64,000 nucleotides of DNA, from positions 1,364,001 through 1,428,000 of the forward strand of contig NZ_CP061771.1 in assembly GCF_011751885.2 (NCBI RefSeq). Reading direction: 5' to 3'. Made by a program: the position numbers and the translations under genes. Source of the stretch: Salinibacterium sp. ZJ450. GTDB taxonomy: Bacteria; Actinomycetota; Actinomycetes; Actinomycetales; Microbacteriaceae. Position 1 is the stretch's first letter, and each line of letters starts with the position of its first letter. This document shows, piece by piece, positions 51,280 through 60,683 of this stretch. The notes beneath the pieces were generated by a model. It searched no databases. It saw nothing but the letters and a program-made list of their open reading frames with translations, and was not told the origin of the DNA.

Positions 51280-53868
51280 GTGAACGGCCCGGCCGATTCG
51301 CCCGTGATTCGCACACCCGACCAGCGGCTGCGCGTGTTCGTCAGCTCGACCCTGCGCGAACTCGAACCCGAGCGGCGCGCAGCCCGCGGCGCGATTGAAC
51401 GGTTGCGCCTCGCGCCCGTCATGTTCGAACTCGGTGCGCGGCCGCACCCACCGCGGGAGCTGTACCGGGCCTACCTCCAGCAGAGCGACGTGTTCGTCGG
51501 CGTCTACTGGCAGCAATACGGCTGGATCGCGCCGGGCGAGGACGTGTCCGGCCTCGAAGACGAGTATCGGATGGCGCGGGCAGACATGCCGAAGCTGCTG
51601 TATGTGAAGCAGCCGGGGGAGCGGCAGGAGCGGCTCCACGCGCTCCTCGAGCGGATCCAACACGACGACACCGCCTCATACAAGCCGTTCTCGACGGCAG
51701 AGGAACTCGCGGAACTGATCGAGGCTGACCTGGCGACGCTCCTGGCGGAGCGATTCGACAGGTCGCGCGCGCCAGCAGCAAGCCCCGCAGACACCGCAGA
51801 CACCGCGGCGACGGACCGCCTTCCGGCGCCGTACACGCAACTCATCGGCCGAGAACGCGAGGTCGCCGAACTGCTCGCGTGGCTCGATGACAGCGCGCGG
51901 CGGCTCATCACGCTGGCGGGCCCCGGCGGAATCGGCAAGAGCCGCCTCGCCATCGAGGTCGCGCGGCTCGCCCGGGAACGGTTCGATCGAGTGGCCTTCG
52001 TGGCGCTTGAACACATGCGCGACGCTGACGAAGTGGTGCCCGCGATCGCGCGGGCGCTCGGCGTTCGCGAGATGAGCGATGGCCCCCTGGCCGATCTCAT
52101 CGCCAACGCGCGGGCCGGCCATCGTGACCTCATCGTGCTGGATAACTTCGAGCAGGTCATGGCCGCCGCACCGGTCATCGCCGCACTGCTCGCTGATCTG
52201 CCCGACGCGACCTTCCTGGTGACGAGCCGCGCCAGGCTGCGGGTGCGCGGTGAGTACGTCTTCGATGTCGAACCCCTCGGCGTCCCTTCAGATCCGGCGA
52301 AAGGATCCGTGGACGAGATCCTCGATGCACCAGCGGTCCGGCTGTTCGGCGATCGCGCACAGGCCGCCGACCCACGGTTCACGCTGACCGCAGAGAACGC
52401 TGAGGATGTCGCGCGCATTTGCCGGGCGCTTGAGGGGGTGCCGCTGGCAATCGAGCTCGCGGCCGCCCGTGTCCGTGCGCTCACGCCGGGCGTGATGCTC
52501 GCGAAGCTCGATCGTGTGCTTCCCCTTTTAACAACCGCCGCTCGCGACGTGCCGGAACGCCAACGCACAATTGAGACCACGGTTCAGTGGAGCATCGACC
52601 TGCTGGGGGCCGACGCCGGGGCCCTGTTCGTGCGCTTGGGCGTATTCGCGGGCGACTTCAGTCTTGAGGCGGTCGAGGCGATTGAAGCGGTCGGGTCATG
52701 GACGGCCGACCTGCTCGAAACGCTCCTCGAGCTCGTAGACAGCAGCCTCCTGCGCCAGCACGACGAGGCCGGCATGCCTTTCTTTTCGATGCTCGCCCCG
52801 GTGCGTGAGGTGGCCACCGCCCGGTTCGAACTGGGCGCGGATGCCGCGGTCATCCGTCGTGCGCATGCCGACCACTACGCGCGGCTGTCGGTCGAGACCG
52901 AGCCGTTGCTGCGCGGGACCACGCAGCTGGCCGCCCTCGCGAGGCTGCAGGCGGAACGGGATAACCTGCGCGCCGGATACCGCCATCTGATCTCTCTCGG
53001 CGAGGTGGATATCGTGGCCGACGCGGTGTGGCGCCTCCTGCTCTACTGGTGGATCCGCACCCTCCTCCCGGAGGCGAAAGGGTGGATGGAGCAGATCCTC
53101 GAAGCTGGCGTGCCGCTATCGGGCCGGACCCGGGCGATCGCGCTCGCTTTTTCGTCGTGGGTAGCGTTGCTGCAACCTGGCAGCCGGGTCGATCAGGGGC
53201 CTGTCGAGGAGAGCATCGCGCTGTTCCATGCCGCCGGCGAGACATTCGGCGAGGCGTGCGCCCGTACCGTGCTGAGCCTCGCCTGCACCTCGGCGTCGCC
53301 ACCCGACCTCCACCGCGCCGAGCAGCTCGAGCGGCAGGCGATCGAGCTGGTGGTCGCCCACGGTGACGCGTCGTTCGAGGGTCTGTTCCGCGGCGCGCTC
53401 GGCAGCGTGCTGCTCTTTCAAGGACGGGCCGACGAAGCACTCACCATCTTCCTTGCCGTGCTCGAGCACGCGATCCGGATCGGCGACCCCTTTGTCGAGA
53501 GCGTCACCCTCACGAACGCCGGCTGGGCGCGCCTGGCGCTCGGCGAGGCGCATCCCGAGGTGTTCGCGCGGCATCTGGAGCTCTCGCTGCGGCTTGGCAA
53601 CGAGGACGGCGTCGGGTATGCGTTCGAGGGCTTGGCTGCCTGCGCGATCCTGCTCAGCGACGTCGACCGCGCCGGAGTGCTGCTCGGTGCGGCCGAGACG
53701 GCGCGGCAACGCACCGGCCTGATTGAGCAGCGGTCATACATCACCTACCAGCCGTTCGTCGATCGGATGCTCGCTTCGGACCGAGCCGCGGAGTTCGAGG
53801 CGGCGCGTGCGCGGGGCCGCGCCCTGTCGCGCCGCGCCGCCCTAGACCTGGTTCTGGGCGCTAGGTGA
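51280..53868 (+). CDS. DUF4062 - STAND-like NTPase - TPR regulator
   Basis: 862 aa from GTG 51280 (GGAG upstream; an ATG 24 bases earlier is an alternative). DUF4062 at about 15-130 begins QRLRVFVSSTLRELEPER. An NB-ARC/AfsR-type ATPase follows: Walker A in AGPGGIGKSRLA, Walker B in DLIVLDNFEQV, sensor in FLVTSRARLRVRG. A winged-helix region (TTVQWSIDLLGADAGALFVRL) and helical TPR-like repeats fill the C-terminal ~330 residues. STAND proteins act as ligand-triggered switches. The DUF4062 N-terminus could be the effector. It ends 8 bases inside the convergent GNAT gene. Confidence 0.88.
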   Translation: MNGPADSPVIRTPDQRLRVFVSSTLRELEPERRAARGAIERLRLAPVMFELGARPHPPRELYRAYLQQSDVFVGVYWQQYGWIAPGEDVSGLEDEYRMARADMPKLLYVKQPGERQERLHALLERIQHDDTASYKPFSTAEELAELIEADLATLLAERFDRSRAPAASPADTADTAATDRLPAPYTQLIGREREVAELLAWLDDSARRLITLAGPGGIGKSRLAIEVARLARERFDRVAFVALEHMRDADEVVPAIARALGVREMSDGPLADLIANARAGHRDLIVLDNFEQVMAAAPVIAALLADLPDATFLVTSRARLRVRGEYVFDVEPLGVPSDPAKGSVDEILDAPAVRLFGDRAQAADPRFTLTAENAEDVARICRALEGVPLAIELAAARVRALTPGVMLAKLDRVLPLLTTAARDVPERQRTIETTVQWSIDLLGADAGALFVRLGVFAGDFSLEAVEAIEAVGSWTADLLETLLELVDSSLLRQHDEAGMPFFSMLAPVREVATARFELGADAAVIRRAHADHYARLSVETEPLLRGTTQLAALARLQAERDNLRAGYRHLISLGEVDIVADAVWRLLLYWWIRTLLPEAKGWMEQILEAGVPLSGRTRAIALAFSSWVALLQPGSRVDQGPVEESIALFHAAGETFGEACARTVLSLACTSASPPDLHRAEQLERQAIELVVAHGDASFEGLFRGALGSVLLFQGRADEALTIFLAVLEHAIRIGDPFVESVTLTNAGWARLALGEAHPEVFARHLELSLRLGNEDGVGYAFEGLAACAILLSDVDRAGVLLGAAETARQRTGLIEQRSYITYQPFVDRMLASDRAAEFEAARARGRALSRRAALDLVLGAR

Positions 53869-54316
53869 GCGGCTTCTCGTACGTGATGTACTCCGCATCG
53901 CGCCGGTACCCCTCGCGCTCGTAAAGGCGTTGCGCGACGGTGTTCGTGTGCGCGGTCTCCAGAACCAGCTCGACCGCTCCCGCCGAACGCGCCAGTCGCT
54001 CCGCCTCCGCCATCAGCGCGGTGGCCACGCCGTGTCCCCGCGCCGAGTCCAGCACATACAGGTCGTTCAGGTGCCAGGACGGTGCCGCCGCGATCGACGA
54101 GAATCCGGGGTAGAGCTGGATGAGCCCGACAGGGTCGCCATCCAACTCGGCGATCAGCACCACCGACTGCGCACCGTCCAGACGAGCGCGCAGGAATCGC
54201 TCCGCCACGCCCTCGTCGTACGGCTGCCCGTAGAACTCGCGGTAGAGCGCGAACAGCGGCGCGCCGACGGACGCGTCGTCGGCCGTCAGCTCGCGGACCT
54301 GAACCTGAGGATGCAT
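53861..54316 (-). CDS. GNAT-family N-acetyltransferase
   Basis: 151 aa. VQVRELTADDASVGAPLF at the start, LNDLYVLDSARGHGVATALM carrying the acetyl-CoA loop (R-G-H-G-V-A), and ELVLETAHTNTVAQRLYEREGY. A small-molecule or protein amine acetyltransferase. Its stop codon overlaps the end of the convergent STAND-like gene by 8 bases. Confidence 0.92.
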   Translation of the reverse strand: MHPQVQVRELTADDASVGAPLFALYREFYGQPYDEGVAERFLRARLDGAQSVVLIAELDGDPVGLIQLYPGFSSIAAAPSWHLNDLYVLDSARGHGVATALMAEAERLARSAGAVELVLETAHTNTVAQRLYEREGYRRDAEYITYEKPLT

Positions 54317-54355
54317 GCGGCCATTCTGACAGCGGGCATTGCGGATGCCGCGACC

Positions 54356-55435
54356 TCACCAGCCGCTGCGTGTCGGTGTGTGTCCGTCCCGGGCCTGGTC
54401 CGGCATGGTCATCTCCGCCCGGAACCCCAGCAGTCGGATGGGCCGGTCCCGTTCTGTCTTGCCGAGGAGCTCCAGCGCTTGGGTCAGCACGACCTCTCCG
54501 TCGAAGGTCTCAGCGATCTTCCTGGTGAAGATCTTGGTGACGAACGGGGCGTAGCGCACCTTGAGGGTCACCCCGACGACCGGGCGGCCCTCGGCCGCGA
54601 CATCCTGCAGCACCCGCTCCACGAGTTCCCGCACCGCGTCCTCGATCTGCCCGGACGTCGTGAGGTCCTGCTGGTACGTCGTTTCGCGACTGTGACCGCG
54701 CGCCACCCACGGGGTGTCATCGACGACCGACGCGCCCTCGCCCCGGCCGAGCTGGGCGTACCACGGGCCCATTCTGGGGCCGAACTCGGCCACCAGACCG
54801 TTCGGATCGGCGGCGGCCAGCTCGGCGACCGTGCTGATGCCGTGCCGGGCCAGACGCTGCGAAATCTTGGTGCCGACGCCCCATAGGTCGATGGTGGGCC
54901 GGTAGCCCATCACCTCCAGCCAGTTGTCGGCGGTGAGCCGGAACACTCCGCCGGGTTTGCCGAACCCGGTGGCCACCTTGGCCCGGACGAGCGTGTCGCC
55001 GATGCCGACACTGCAGTGCAGCCGGGTCCGGTCGAGCACCGCCTGTTGCAGCTGCCGGGCATAGCCCTCCGGGTCCGCGGTCTGCACGCCGATGAACGCC
55101 TCATCCCAGCCCAGCACCTGCACGGTGGCTCCCGGCTGCGCCCGCAGGGTGGCCATCACCTCATCGGATGCCGCGAGGTAGGCCTCGGCGTCGACCGGCA
55201 GGATCACGGCGTCCGGCGCCTTGCGCGCGGCAATGCGCAGCGGCATCCCGGAGCCCACACCGAACTCGCGCGCCTCGTACGACGCGGTCGAGACCACGGC
55301 CCGCTCGGTCGGGTCACCCCGCCCGCCGACGATCAGCGGCTTGCCCGCGAGCTCGGGATGTCGCAGCACCTCGACGGCCGCGATGAACTGATCGAGGTCG
55401 ACGTGCAGCACCCACGAATTCGGCCGTTGGTTCAC
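54356..55435 (-). CDS. dinB: Y-family DNA polymerase IV
   Basis: 359 aa from GTG 55435, giving the usual WVLHVDLDQFIAAVE start. Catalytic acids are in VDLDQF and WDEAFIGV (the typical SxDE appears as GWDEAF). Palm, thumb (ATGFGKPGGVFRL, GVGTKISQRLARHG) and little-finger parts are all present. Error-prone lesion bypass. The replaced Ser-Ile before DEAF suggests the divergent actinobacterial branch. No LexA box was found upstream. Confidence 0.9.
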   Translation of the reverse strand: MNQRPNSWVLHVDLDQFIAAVEVLRHPELAGKPLIVGGRGDPTERAVVSTASYEAREFGVGSGMPLRIAARKAPDAVILPVDAEAYLAASDEVMATLRAQPGATVQVLGWDEAFIGVQTADPEGYARQLQQAVLDRTRLHCSVGIGDTLVRAKVATGFGKPGGVFRLTADNWLEVMGYRPTIDLWGVGTKISQRLARHGISTVAELAAADPNGLVAEFGPRMGPWYAQLGRGEGASVVDDTPWVARGHSRETTYQQDLTTSGQIEDAVRELVERVLQDVAAEGRPVVGVTLKVRYAPFVTKIFTRKIAETFDGEVVLTQALELLGKTERDRPIRLLGFRAEMTMPDQARDGHTPTRSGW

Positions 55436-55496
55436 GCGACCAGTCTGACCGCCGGATCCCGCTTGGCCAAGCACGCTGATTTGTCACTCTGGATGA

Positions 55497-55515
55497 TTAG
55501 GTTAGTCTTACCTAA
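55497..55515 (+). promoter_or_regulatory. IdeR/DtxR-type iron box
   Basis: TTAGGTTAGTCTTACCTAA, 19 bp, near-palindromic and nearly the consensus iron box. It covers the likely -10 region of the siderophore-uptake operon (TTGTCA at 55481-55486 could be -35), so iron-loaded IdeR/DtxR should shut the operon off. Confidence 0.9.
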
Positions 55516-55566
55516 CTGCATAAGTCCGACCTGTTCGGGGGCTCGGCGATTTTCGAAAAGGACACA

Positions 55567-56556
55567 ATGACCGCGACATCCATTCGCTCTGCAGCCCTTG
55601 TGGTGGGGCTCGCGCTCACTCTGACCGCGTGCGCGTCGAGTTCAGCACCCGCCGCCACCGCGCCGGACAGCAGTCAGAGCGCGTCCGTCGAAGTCGTGGA
55701 CAACACCGGCACGCACACGATCGCCACCCCGCCGCGGTCGGTCGTCGCGACCGACAACCGCACGTTCGAGACGCTGTCCGACTGGGGCATCGAGCTCAGC
55801 GCCGCGGCCGTGAGCCTGATGCCGGACACGATCGCGTACACCACGGACGACTCGATCGTGGATCTCGGAAACCACCGTGAGCCCGACCTTGAAGCGGTCG
55901 TCGCCGTCGAACCCGACCTCATCATCAACGGTCAGCGCTTCGCCCAGTTCCACGAAGACTTTGCGAACCTCGCGCCCGACGCCACCATCCTCGAGCTCGA
56001 CCCCCGTGAAGGCGAGCCACTCGACGCCGAACTCAAGCGACAGACCACGGTGCTCGGCGAGATCTTCGGCAAGCAGGACGAGGCCGAGAAGCTGAACGCC
56101 GAACTCGACGCCGCCATCGAGCGGGTCAAGGCCGCCTACGAATCCGGCCAGACCGTGATGGGTGTCAACACCTCCGGCGGGGAGATCGGCTACGTCGCGC
56201 CCAGCAATGGCCGCACGATCGGCCCGATGTTCGACATCTTCGGCTTCGCACCCGCGCTCGAAATCCCCGAGGGCAGCGACGACCACCAGGGGGATGACAT
56301 CTCGGTCGAGGCCATCGCCGAATCCAACCCGGACTGGATCATCGTGATGGACCGCGACGCGGCAGTTGCGGCCGGCGACCCCGCGTTCTCTCCGGCGAGC
56401 GAGATCCTCGAGAGCTCCGAGGCGCTGAAGAATGTCACCGCGGTCAAGGACGCGAACATCGTCTACATGCCCGCCGACACCTACACCAACGAGGGCATCC
56501 AGACCTACACGGAATTCTTCAACACGCTCGCGGACGCGCTCGAGCAGAAGAACTGA
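55567..56556 (+). CDS. Siderophore-binding lipoprotein of an ABC importer
   Basis: 329 aa; ATG 55567 with AAAGGAC upstream. Lipobox LTLTAC with the lipid-bearing Cys at about residue 22. Two lobes joined by a helix, with NTSGGEIGYVAPSNGRTIG and VEAIAESNPDWIIVMDRD as in FatB/YclQ-type (class III) binding proteins for catecholate or petrobactin-like siderophores. First of four genes in the usual order: binding protein, two permeases, ATPase. Confidence 0.9.
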   Translation: MTATSIRSAALVVGLALTLTACASSSAPAATAPDSSQSASVEVVDNTGTHTIATPPRSVVATDNRTFETLSDWGIELSAAAVSLMPDTIAYTTDDSIVDLGNHREPDLEAVVAVEPDLIINGQRFAQFHEDFANLAPDATILELDPREGEPLDAELKRQTTVLGEIFGKQDEAEKLNAELDAAIERVKAAYESGQTVMGVNTSGGEIGYVAPSNGRTIGPMFDIFGFAPALEIPEGSDDHQGDDISVEAIAESNPDWIIVMDRDAAVAAGDPAFSPASEILESSEALKNVTAVKDANIVYMPADTYTNEGIQTYTEFFNTLADALEQKN

Positions 56557-56573
56557 ATCCGCTCCTCTAGTCA

Positions 56574-57557
56574 ATGACCGTAACCACCGCTGAACGCACC
56601 CGTTCGCCCGAGAGGCTCTTCGACTGGAAGCTGCTTCTCGGGGTTCTCGGCGTTGGCGTCCTCCTCGTCCTGTCCCTGTTCACGGGTGTCTACGACATCT
56701 TCGGGGCAGACAACGGCGGCGAGATGTTCGCGATCACCCGCATCCCGCGCACCATCGCGCTGGTGCTGGCGGGCGCCGCGATGGCGATGTCTGGTCTGGT
56801 CATGCAGCTGCTCACCCAGAACCGCTTCGTCGAGCCCACGACAACCGGAACCACCGAGTGGGCCGGCCTCGGACTGCTCACGGTGATGATCCTCATGCCC
56901 GACGCCAGCATCGTCGCACGGATGACCGGCGCCATCGTCGCCGCATTCATCGGAACGATGGTGTTCTTCCTTTTCCTGCGCCGGGTGTCGCTGCGCTCCT
57001 CGCTGATCGTGCCGATCGTGGGGATCATGCTCGGTGCGGTCGTCGGTTCGGTGTCGACGTTCATCGCGCTGCAGACCGACATGCTGCAGAGCCTCGGAGT
57101 CTGGTTCGCGGGAAGCTTCACCTCGGTGCTGCGCGGCCAATACGAGGCGCTGTGGATTGTGGCCCTTGTCGGAATCGCCGTCTTCATCGCAGCCGACCGA
57201 TTCACCGTGGCGGGCTTGGGCGAGGAGGTGTCGACCAACGTCGGGCTGAACTACAACCGGATCATCCTGCTCGGCACCGGACTCATCGCCGTCGCCACCG
57301 GCGTGGTCACGGTCGTCGTGGGGGCGCTGCCGTTCCTCGGCCTCATCGTGCCCAACATCGTGTCCATGTTCCGCGGCGACGACCTGCGCAGCAATCTGCC
57401 GTGGGTGTGTCTGCTGGGCATCGCCATTGTCACTGTCTGCGACCTGGTCGGACGAACCATCATCATGCCCTTTGAAGTCCCGGTGTCACTCATCCTCGGA
57501 GTGGTCGGCGCCGTCGTCTTCGTCGCTCTCCTGTTGCGGCAGCGCCGTCGTGCCTGA
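56574..57557 (+). CDS. FecCD-family iron-siderophore ABC permease 1
   Basis: 327 aa, about nine spans. FAITRIPRTIALVLAGAAMAMSG and GLIVPNIVSMFRGDD are family landmarks (RIPRT and the EAA-like loop). It forms a channel with the second permease. Overlaps it by 8 bases. Confidence 0.92.
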   Translation: MTVTTAERTRSPERLFDWKLLLGVLGVGVLLVLSLFTGVYDIFGADNGGEMFAITRIPRTIALVLAGAAMAMSGLVMQLLTQNRFVEPTTTGTTEWAGLGLLTVMILMPDASIVARMTGAIVAAFIGTMVFFLFLRRVSLRSSLIVPIVGIMLGAVVGSVSTFIALQTDMLQSLGVWFAGSFTSVLRGQYEALWIVALVGIAVFIAADRFTVAGLGEEVSTNVGLNYNRIILLGTGLIAVATGVVTVVVGALPFLGLIVPNIVSMFRGDDLRSNLPWVCLLGIAIVTVCDLVGRTIIMPFEVPVSLILGVVGAVVFVALLLRQRRRA

Positions 57558-58614
57558 CGCGACGATCAACACGCGGGCGCCCGCGATCTCCCAGGTGAAG
57601 CGGCCTGCCGGTCGGCACGGGGCCGGTCCGTTCGCGTCGTCGCGGGTGCGTCGCCGCTACTGGATCGTGTTGTCGGCGCTGTTCGTCCTTGCCCTCGGGT
57701 TCGCGTTCGGTCTGCTGGCCTGGGACAACCCGATGCCGGTGGGCAGCGAAGGCTTCTGGCGGATCGCCGAACTGCGCGCGACATCCGTCATCGTGATGGC
57801 CATCGTCGCCTTCTGTCAGGCGCTGGCCACCGTGGGCTTCCAGACCGCGACGAACAACCGCATCATCACGCCGTCGATCATGGGGTTCGAGTCGCTGTAC
57901 GTTGCGGTGCAGACCGGCGCGGTGTACTTCCTCGGCGTCACCGGGCTGGTCTCGTTGCAGGGGCTCCCGCAGTTCGTGCTGCAAATCGCCATCATGGTCG
58001 GGCTGTCCCTGGCCCTCTACGGCTGGCTGCTGTCTGGCAAGTACGGCAATCTGCAGATCATGCTGCTCGTCGGCATCATCGTCGGTGGCGGGCTCGGAGC
58101 AGTCTCCACCTTCATGCAACGTCTGCTGACACCCAGCGAGTTCGACATCCTCACCGCGAAGATGTTCGGATCGGTGGCGAATGCGGATGCCAGCTACCTG
58201 CCGGTCGCCATCCCACTGTGTCTCGTGGCCGGTGTTCTGCTCTGGACAAGCGCCAGACGTCTCAACGTCATCGCGCTCGGCCGGGATGCCAGCATGAACC
58301 TCGGGCTGCACCACCGGTTCGAGATCATGCGAGTGCTGCTCCTCGTCTCCGTGCTGATGGCGGTATCGACGGCGCTGGTCGGGCCGATGGCGTTCCTCGG
58401 GTTCCTCGTCGCCACGCTGGCGTATCAGGCGGCGAACACCTACGACCACCGCTATATCTTCCCGATCGCGGTGCTGGTCGGTTTCGTGGTGCTCTCCGGG
58501 GCCTACTTCGTGATGAAGAACATCTTCTACGCGCAGGGAGTGGTCTCGATCATCATCGAGATCGTCGGAGGCAGCGTCTTCCTCTTCGTGATTCTGAGAA
58601 AGGGGCGCTTGTGA
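57550..58614 (+). CDS. FecCD-family iron-siderophore ABC permease 2
   Basis: 354 aa from GTG 57550, within the end of permease 1. After a ~35-residue basic cytoplasmic start it has about nine spans, with IAELRATSVIVMAIVAFCQ and GPMAFLGFLVATLAY. Heterodimer partner of permease 1, most like YclO/FatC-type subunits. Stop and ATPase start overlap as GTGA. Confidence 0.92.
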   Translation: MPDATINTRAPAISQVKRPAGRHGAGPFASSRVRRRYWIVLSALFVLALGFAFGLLAWDNPMPVGSEGFWRIAELRATSVIVMAIVAFCQALATVGFQTATNNRIITPSIMGFESLYVAVQTGAVYFLGVTGLVSLQGLPQFVLQIAIMVGLSLALYGWLLSGKYGNLQIMLLVGIIVGGGLGAVSTFMQRLLTPSEFDILTAKMFGSVANADASYLPVAIPLCLVAGVLLWTSARRLNVIALGRDASMNLGLHHRFEIMRVLLLVSVLMAVSTALVGPMAFLGFLVATLAYQAANTYDHRYIFPIAVLVGFVVLSGAYFVMKNIFYAQGVVSIIIEIVGGSVFLFVILRKGRL

Positions 58615-59366
58615 TCACGCTCACCGGCGTACGAAAGAACTACAGCGACGAGGTCTCCATCGGCCCGGTCGACCTGCAGATCCCGGCCGGCGGCATCACC
58701 GCTCTCGTGGGACCCAACGGGGCCGGCAAGTCCACGCTGCTGTTGATGATCGGGCGTCTGCTCGGGCTGGACGAGGGCGCGATCGAGGTCGCCGGGTACG
58801 ACGTCGCGGGCACCAAGTCGAAGGACCTCGCCAAGGTGCTCTCGATCCTGCGGCAGGAGAACCATTACGTGACCCGGCTGACGGTTCGGCAGTTGGTCGG
58901 CTTCGGGCGCTTCCCCTACTCGAAGGGACGGCTGACCAAGGCCGACGAGGAGATCATCAGCCGGTCGATCGACTTCCTAAACCTCACCGAGCTGGAGAAC
59001 CGCTACCTCGACGAGCTCTCCGGCGGCCAGCGGCAGCGTGCCTACGTGGCCATGGTGCTCACCCAGGACACCGAGTACGTGCTGCTCGACGAGCCGCTCA
59101 ACAATCTCGACATGAAGCACTCCGTGCAGATGATGCAGCACCTGCGTACCGCCGCTGCAGAACTCGGCCGCACGATCATCATCGTGATGCACGACATCAA
59201 CTTCGCCAGTTGCTATGCCGACCACATCTGCGCGGTGAAAGACGGTCGGGTCGTCGAGTTCGGAACTCCCGACGTGATCATGACCGACGAGGTGCTCACC
59301 CGGGTTTTCGATACCCCGGTGCAGGTCATCGATGGCCCGAACGGCGCGCTCGCCGTCTACTACTGA
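58611..59366 (+). CDS. Iron-siderophore ABC transporter ATPase
   Basis: 251 aa, GTG start. Walker A GPNGAGKST, Q-loop LRQENHY, signature ELSGGQRQRAYVAMVL, Walker B VLLDEPLNNLD and switch His in IVMHD. Energises uptake by the two permeases. Its 3' end overlaps the convergent amidohydrolase gene by 7 bases. Confidence 0.95.
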   Translation: MITLTGVRKNYSDEVSIGPVDLQIPAGGITALVGPNGAGKSTLLLMIGRLLGLDEGAIEVAGYDVAGTKSKDLAKVLSILRQENHYVTRLTVRQLVGFGRFPYSKGRLTKADEEIISRSIDFLNLTELENRYLDELSGGQRQRAYVAMVLTQDTEYVLLDEPLNNLDMKHSVQMMQHLRTAAAELGRTIIIVMHDINFASCYADHICAVKDGRVVEFGTPDVIMTDEVLTRVFDTPVQVIDGPNGALAVYY

Positions 59367-60595
59367 CCGGGACTGTTCAGATAGGCGAGGGCGGCAACCA
59401 CGTGAGCCGCGGTGGCCACGCCGAGCGTCGGGTCGATGGCCGGGGCGAAGAACGGTGAATGGTTGGCGGGGATATCCCGCGACACCGTGCCGTCGGCGAC
59501 GGCGCGGCGGTACTTCTCAGAGGGGACCGAGCCCACGGTCCAGTACGTGTACGGCACACCGAAGGCATCCGGAATCCGACTGAAGTCCTCGGAGGCGGTG
59601 ATCGGCGTCGCGTGGAAGACGGCATCAGCGCCGAAATGCTCCGTGAACGCCGCCGTCACCCGCTCGTTGGTGGCCGCGTCGTTTGTGGTGAGCGGGTACT
59701 GGTCATAGAACTCAAAGTCGGGGTCCTGGGGGGAGCCGGCTGCGGCGCATTCTCCCCTGACGATCCGCTCGATCGATGCCACCATCCGGGTGCGCAGGTC
59801 GGTGTCATAGGTGCGCAGGTTCAGCAGCAACTCCGCCCGGTCGGGGATGATGTTCGACTTGGTACCCGCGTTGGATGCGCCAACGGTGAGCACCGCGAAC
59901 TGGCCGGGCTGCGTCTCGCGCGAGACGATGGTCTGCAGCCGCAGCACGATTAAGGCGGCGAGCACCACCGGGTCGATCGCGAGGTGCGGCATGGAGCCGT
60001 GCGCGCCGCGACCGTACACGGTGATCTTGAGGGAGTCGCCGGCGGAGAGGACCGGGCCCGCGGTGGTTCCGATCCGGCCGGCCTCCGACGGCATGACGTG
60101 CTGGGCGAATGCCACGTCGGGGCGCGGCACCTTGGTGACCAGTCCATCGTCGACCATCGCCTGGGATCCTGCTGCCGTCTCCTCTGCGGGCTGGAACAGC
60201 GCGATGTAGGTGCCGGACCAGGCGGCCCGGCCATCCGCCATCAGCTTCGCGGCGCCCAGCAGGGAGGAGATGTGCATGTCATGCCCGCACGCGTGCATCA
60301 CCCCGGCGACGGTTGAGGCGTATTCGAGCCCGGTGTTTTCCGTGACGGGCAGGGCATCGACATCCGCTCTGGCCAACACGGTGCTGCCGGCTCCGTTGGA
60401 CAGCACGCCCACCACACCGGTGCCGCCGATCCGCTGTACCGCGTAGCCGAACTCGGTCAGCTTCTGCTCGATCTGCGAAGCGGTGCCTTCTTCCTGCGAG
60501 CTGAGCTCGGGATGCCGGTGCAACTGCTTGTACAGCTCGCGCTGCCAGACCAGTTCCTGGTCGAGGGGTCGAAGGATGTCCTGCGCGTTCGTCAT
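59360..60595 (-). CDS. M20D-family amidohydrolase (HipO/IAA-amino-acid hydrolase type)
   Basis: 411 aa from ATG 60595 with AGAAGGG upstream. Metal ligands in HACGHDMH, FQPAEE and AHGSMPH, plus the dimerisation domain in between. It should hydrolyse N-acyl amino acids or related amides. Convergent with the iron-uptake operon but probably unrelated. Confidence 0.92.
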   Translation of the reverse strand: MTNAQDILRPLDQELVWQRELYKQLHRHPELSSQEEGTASQIEQKLTEFGYAVQRIGGTGVVGVLSNGAGSTVLARADVDALPVTENTGLEYASTVAGVMHACGHDMHISSLLGAAKLMADGRAAWSGTYIALFQPAEETAAGSQAMVDDGLVTKVPRPDVAFAQHVMPSEAGRIGTTAGPVLSAGDSLKITVYGRGAHGSMPHLAIDPVVLAALIVLRLQTIVSRETQPGQFAVLTVGASNAGTKSNIIPDRAELLLNLRTYDTDLRTRMVASIERIVRGECAAAGSPQDPDFEFYDQYPLTTNDAATNERVTAAFTEHFGADAVFHATPITASEDFSRIPDAFGVPYTYWTVGSVPSEKYRRAVADGTVSRDIPANHSPFFAPAIDPTLGVATAAHVVAALAYLNSPGQ

Positions 60596-60683
60596 GTTCT
60601 GCCCTTCTCGCCGTCCCAACGTACGCCCGGCCCCGCATGCTGTCCACCGGCCGCGGGGGAGCGCCTCGCCGTACAGTTACGGC

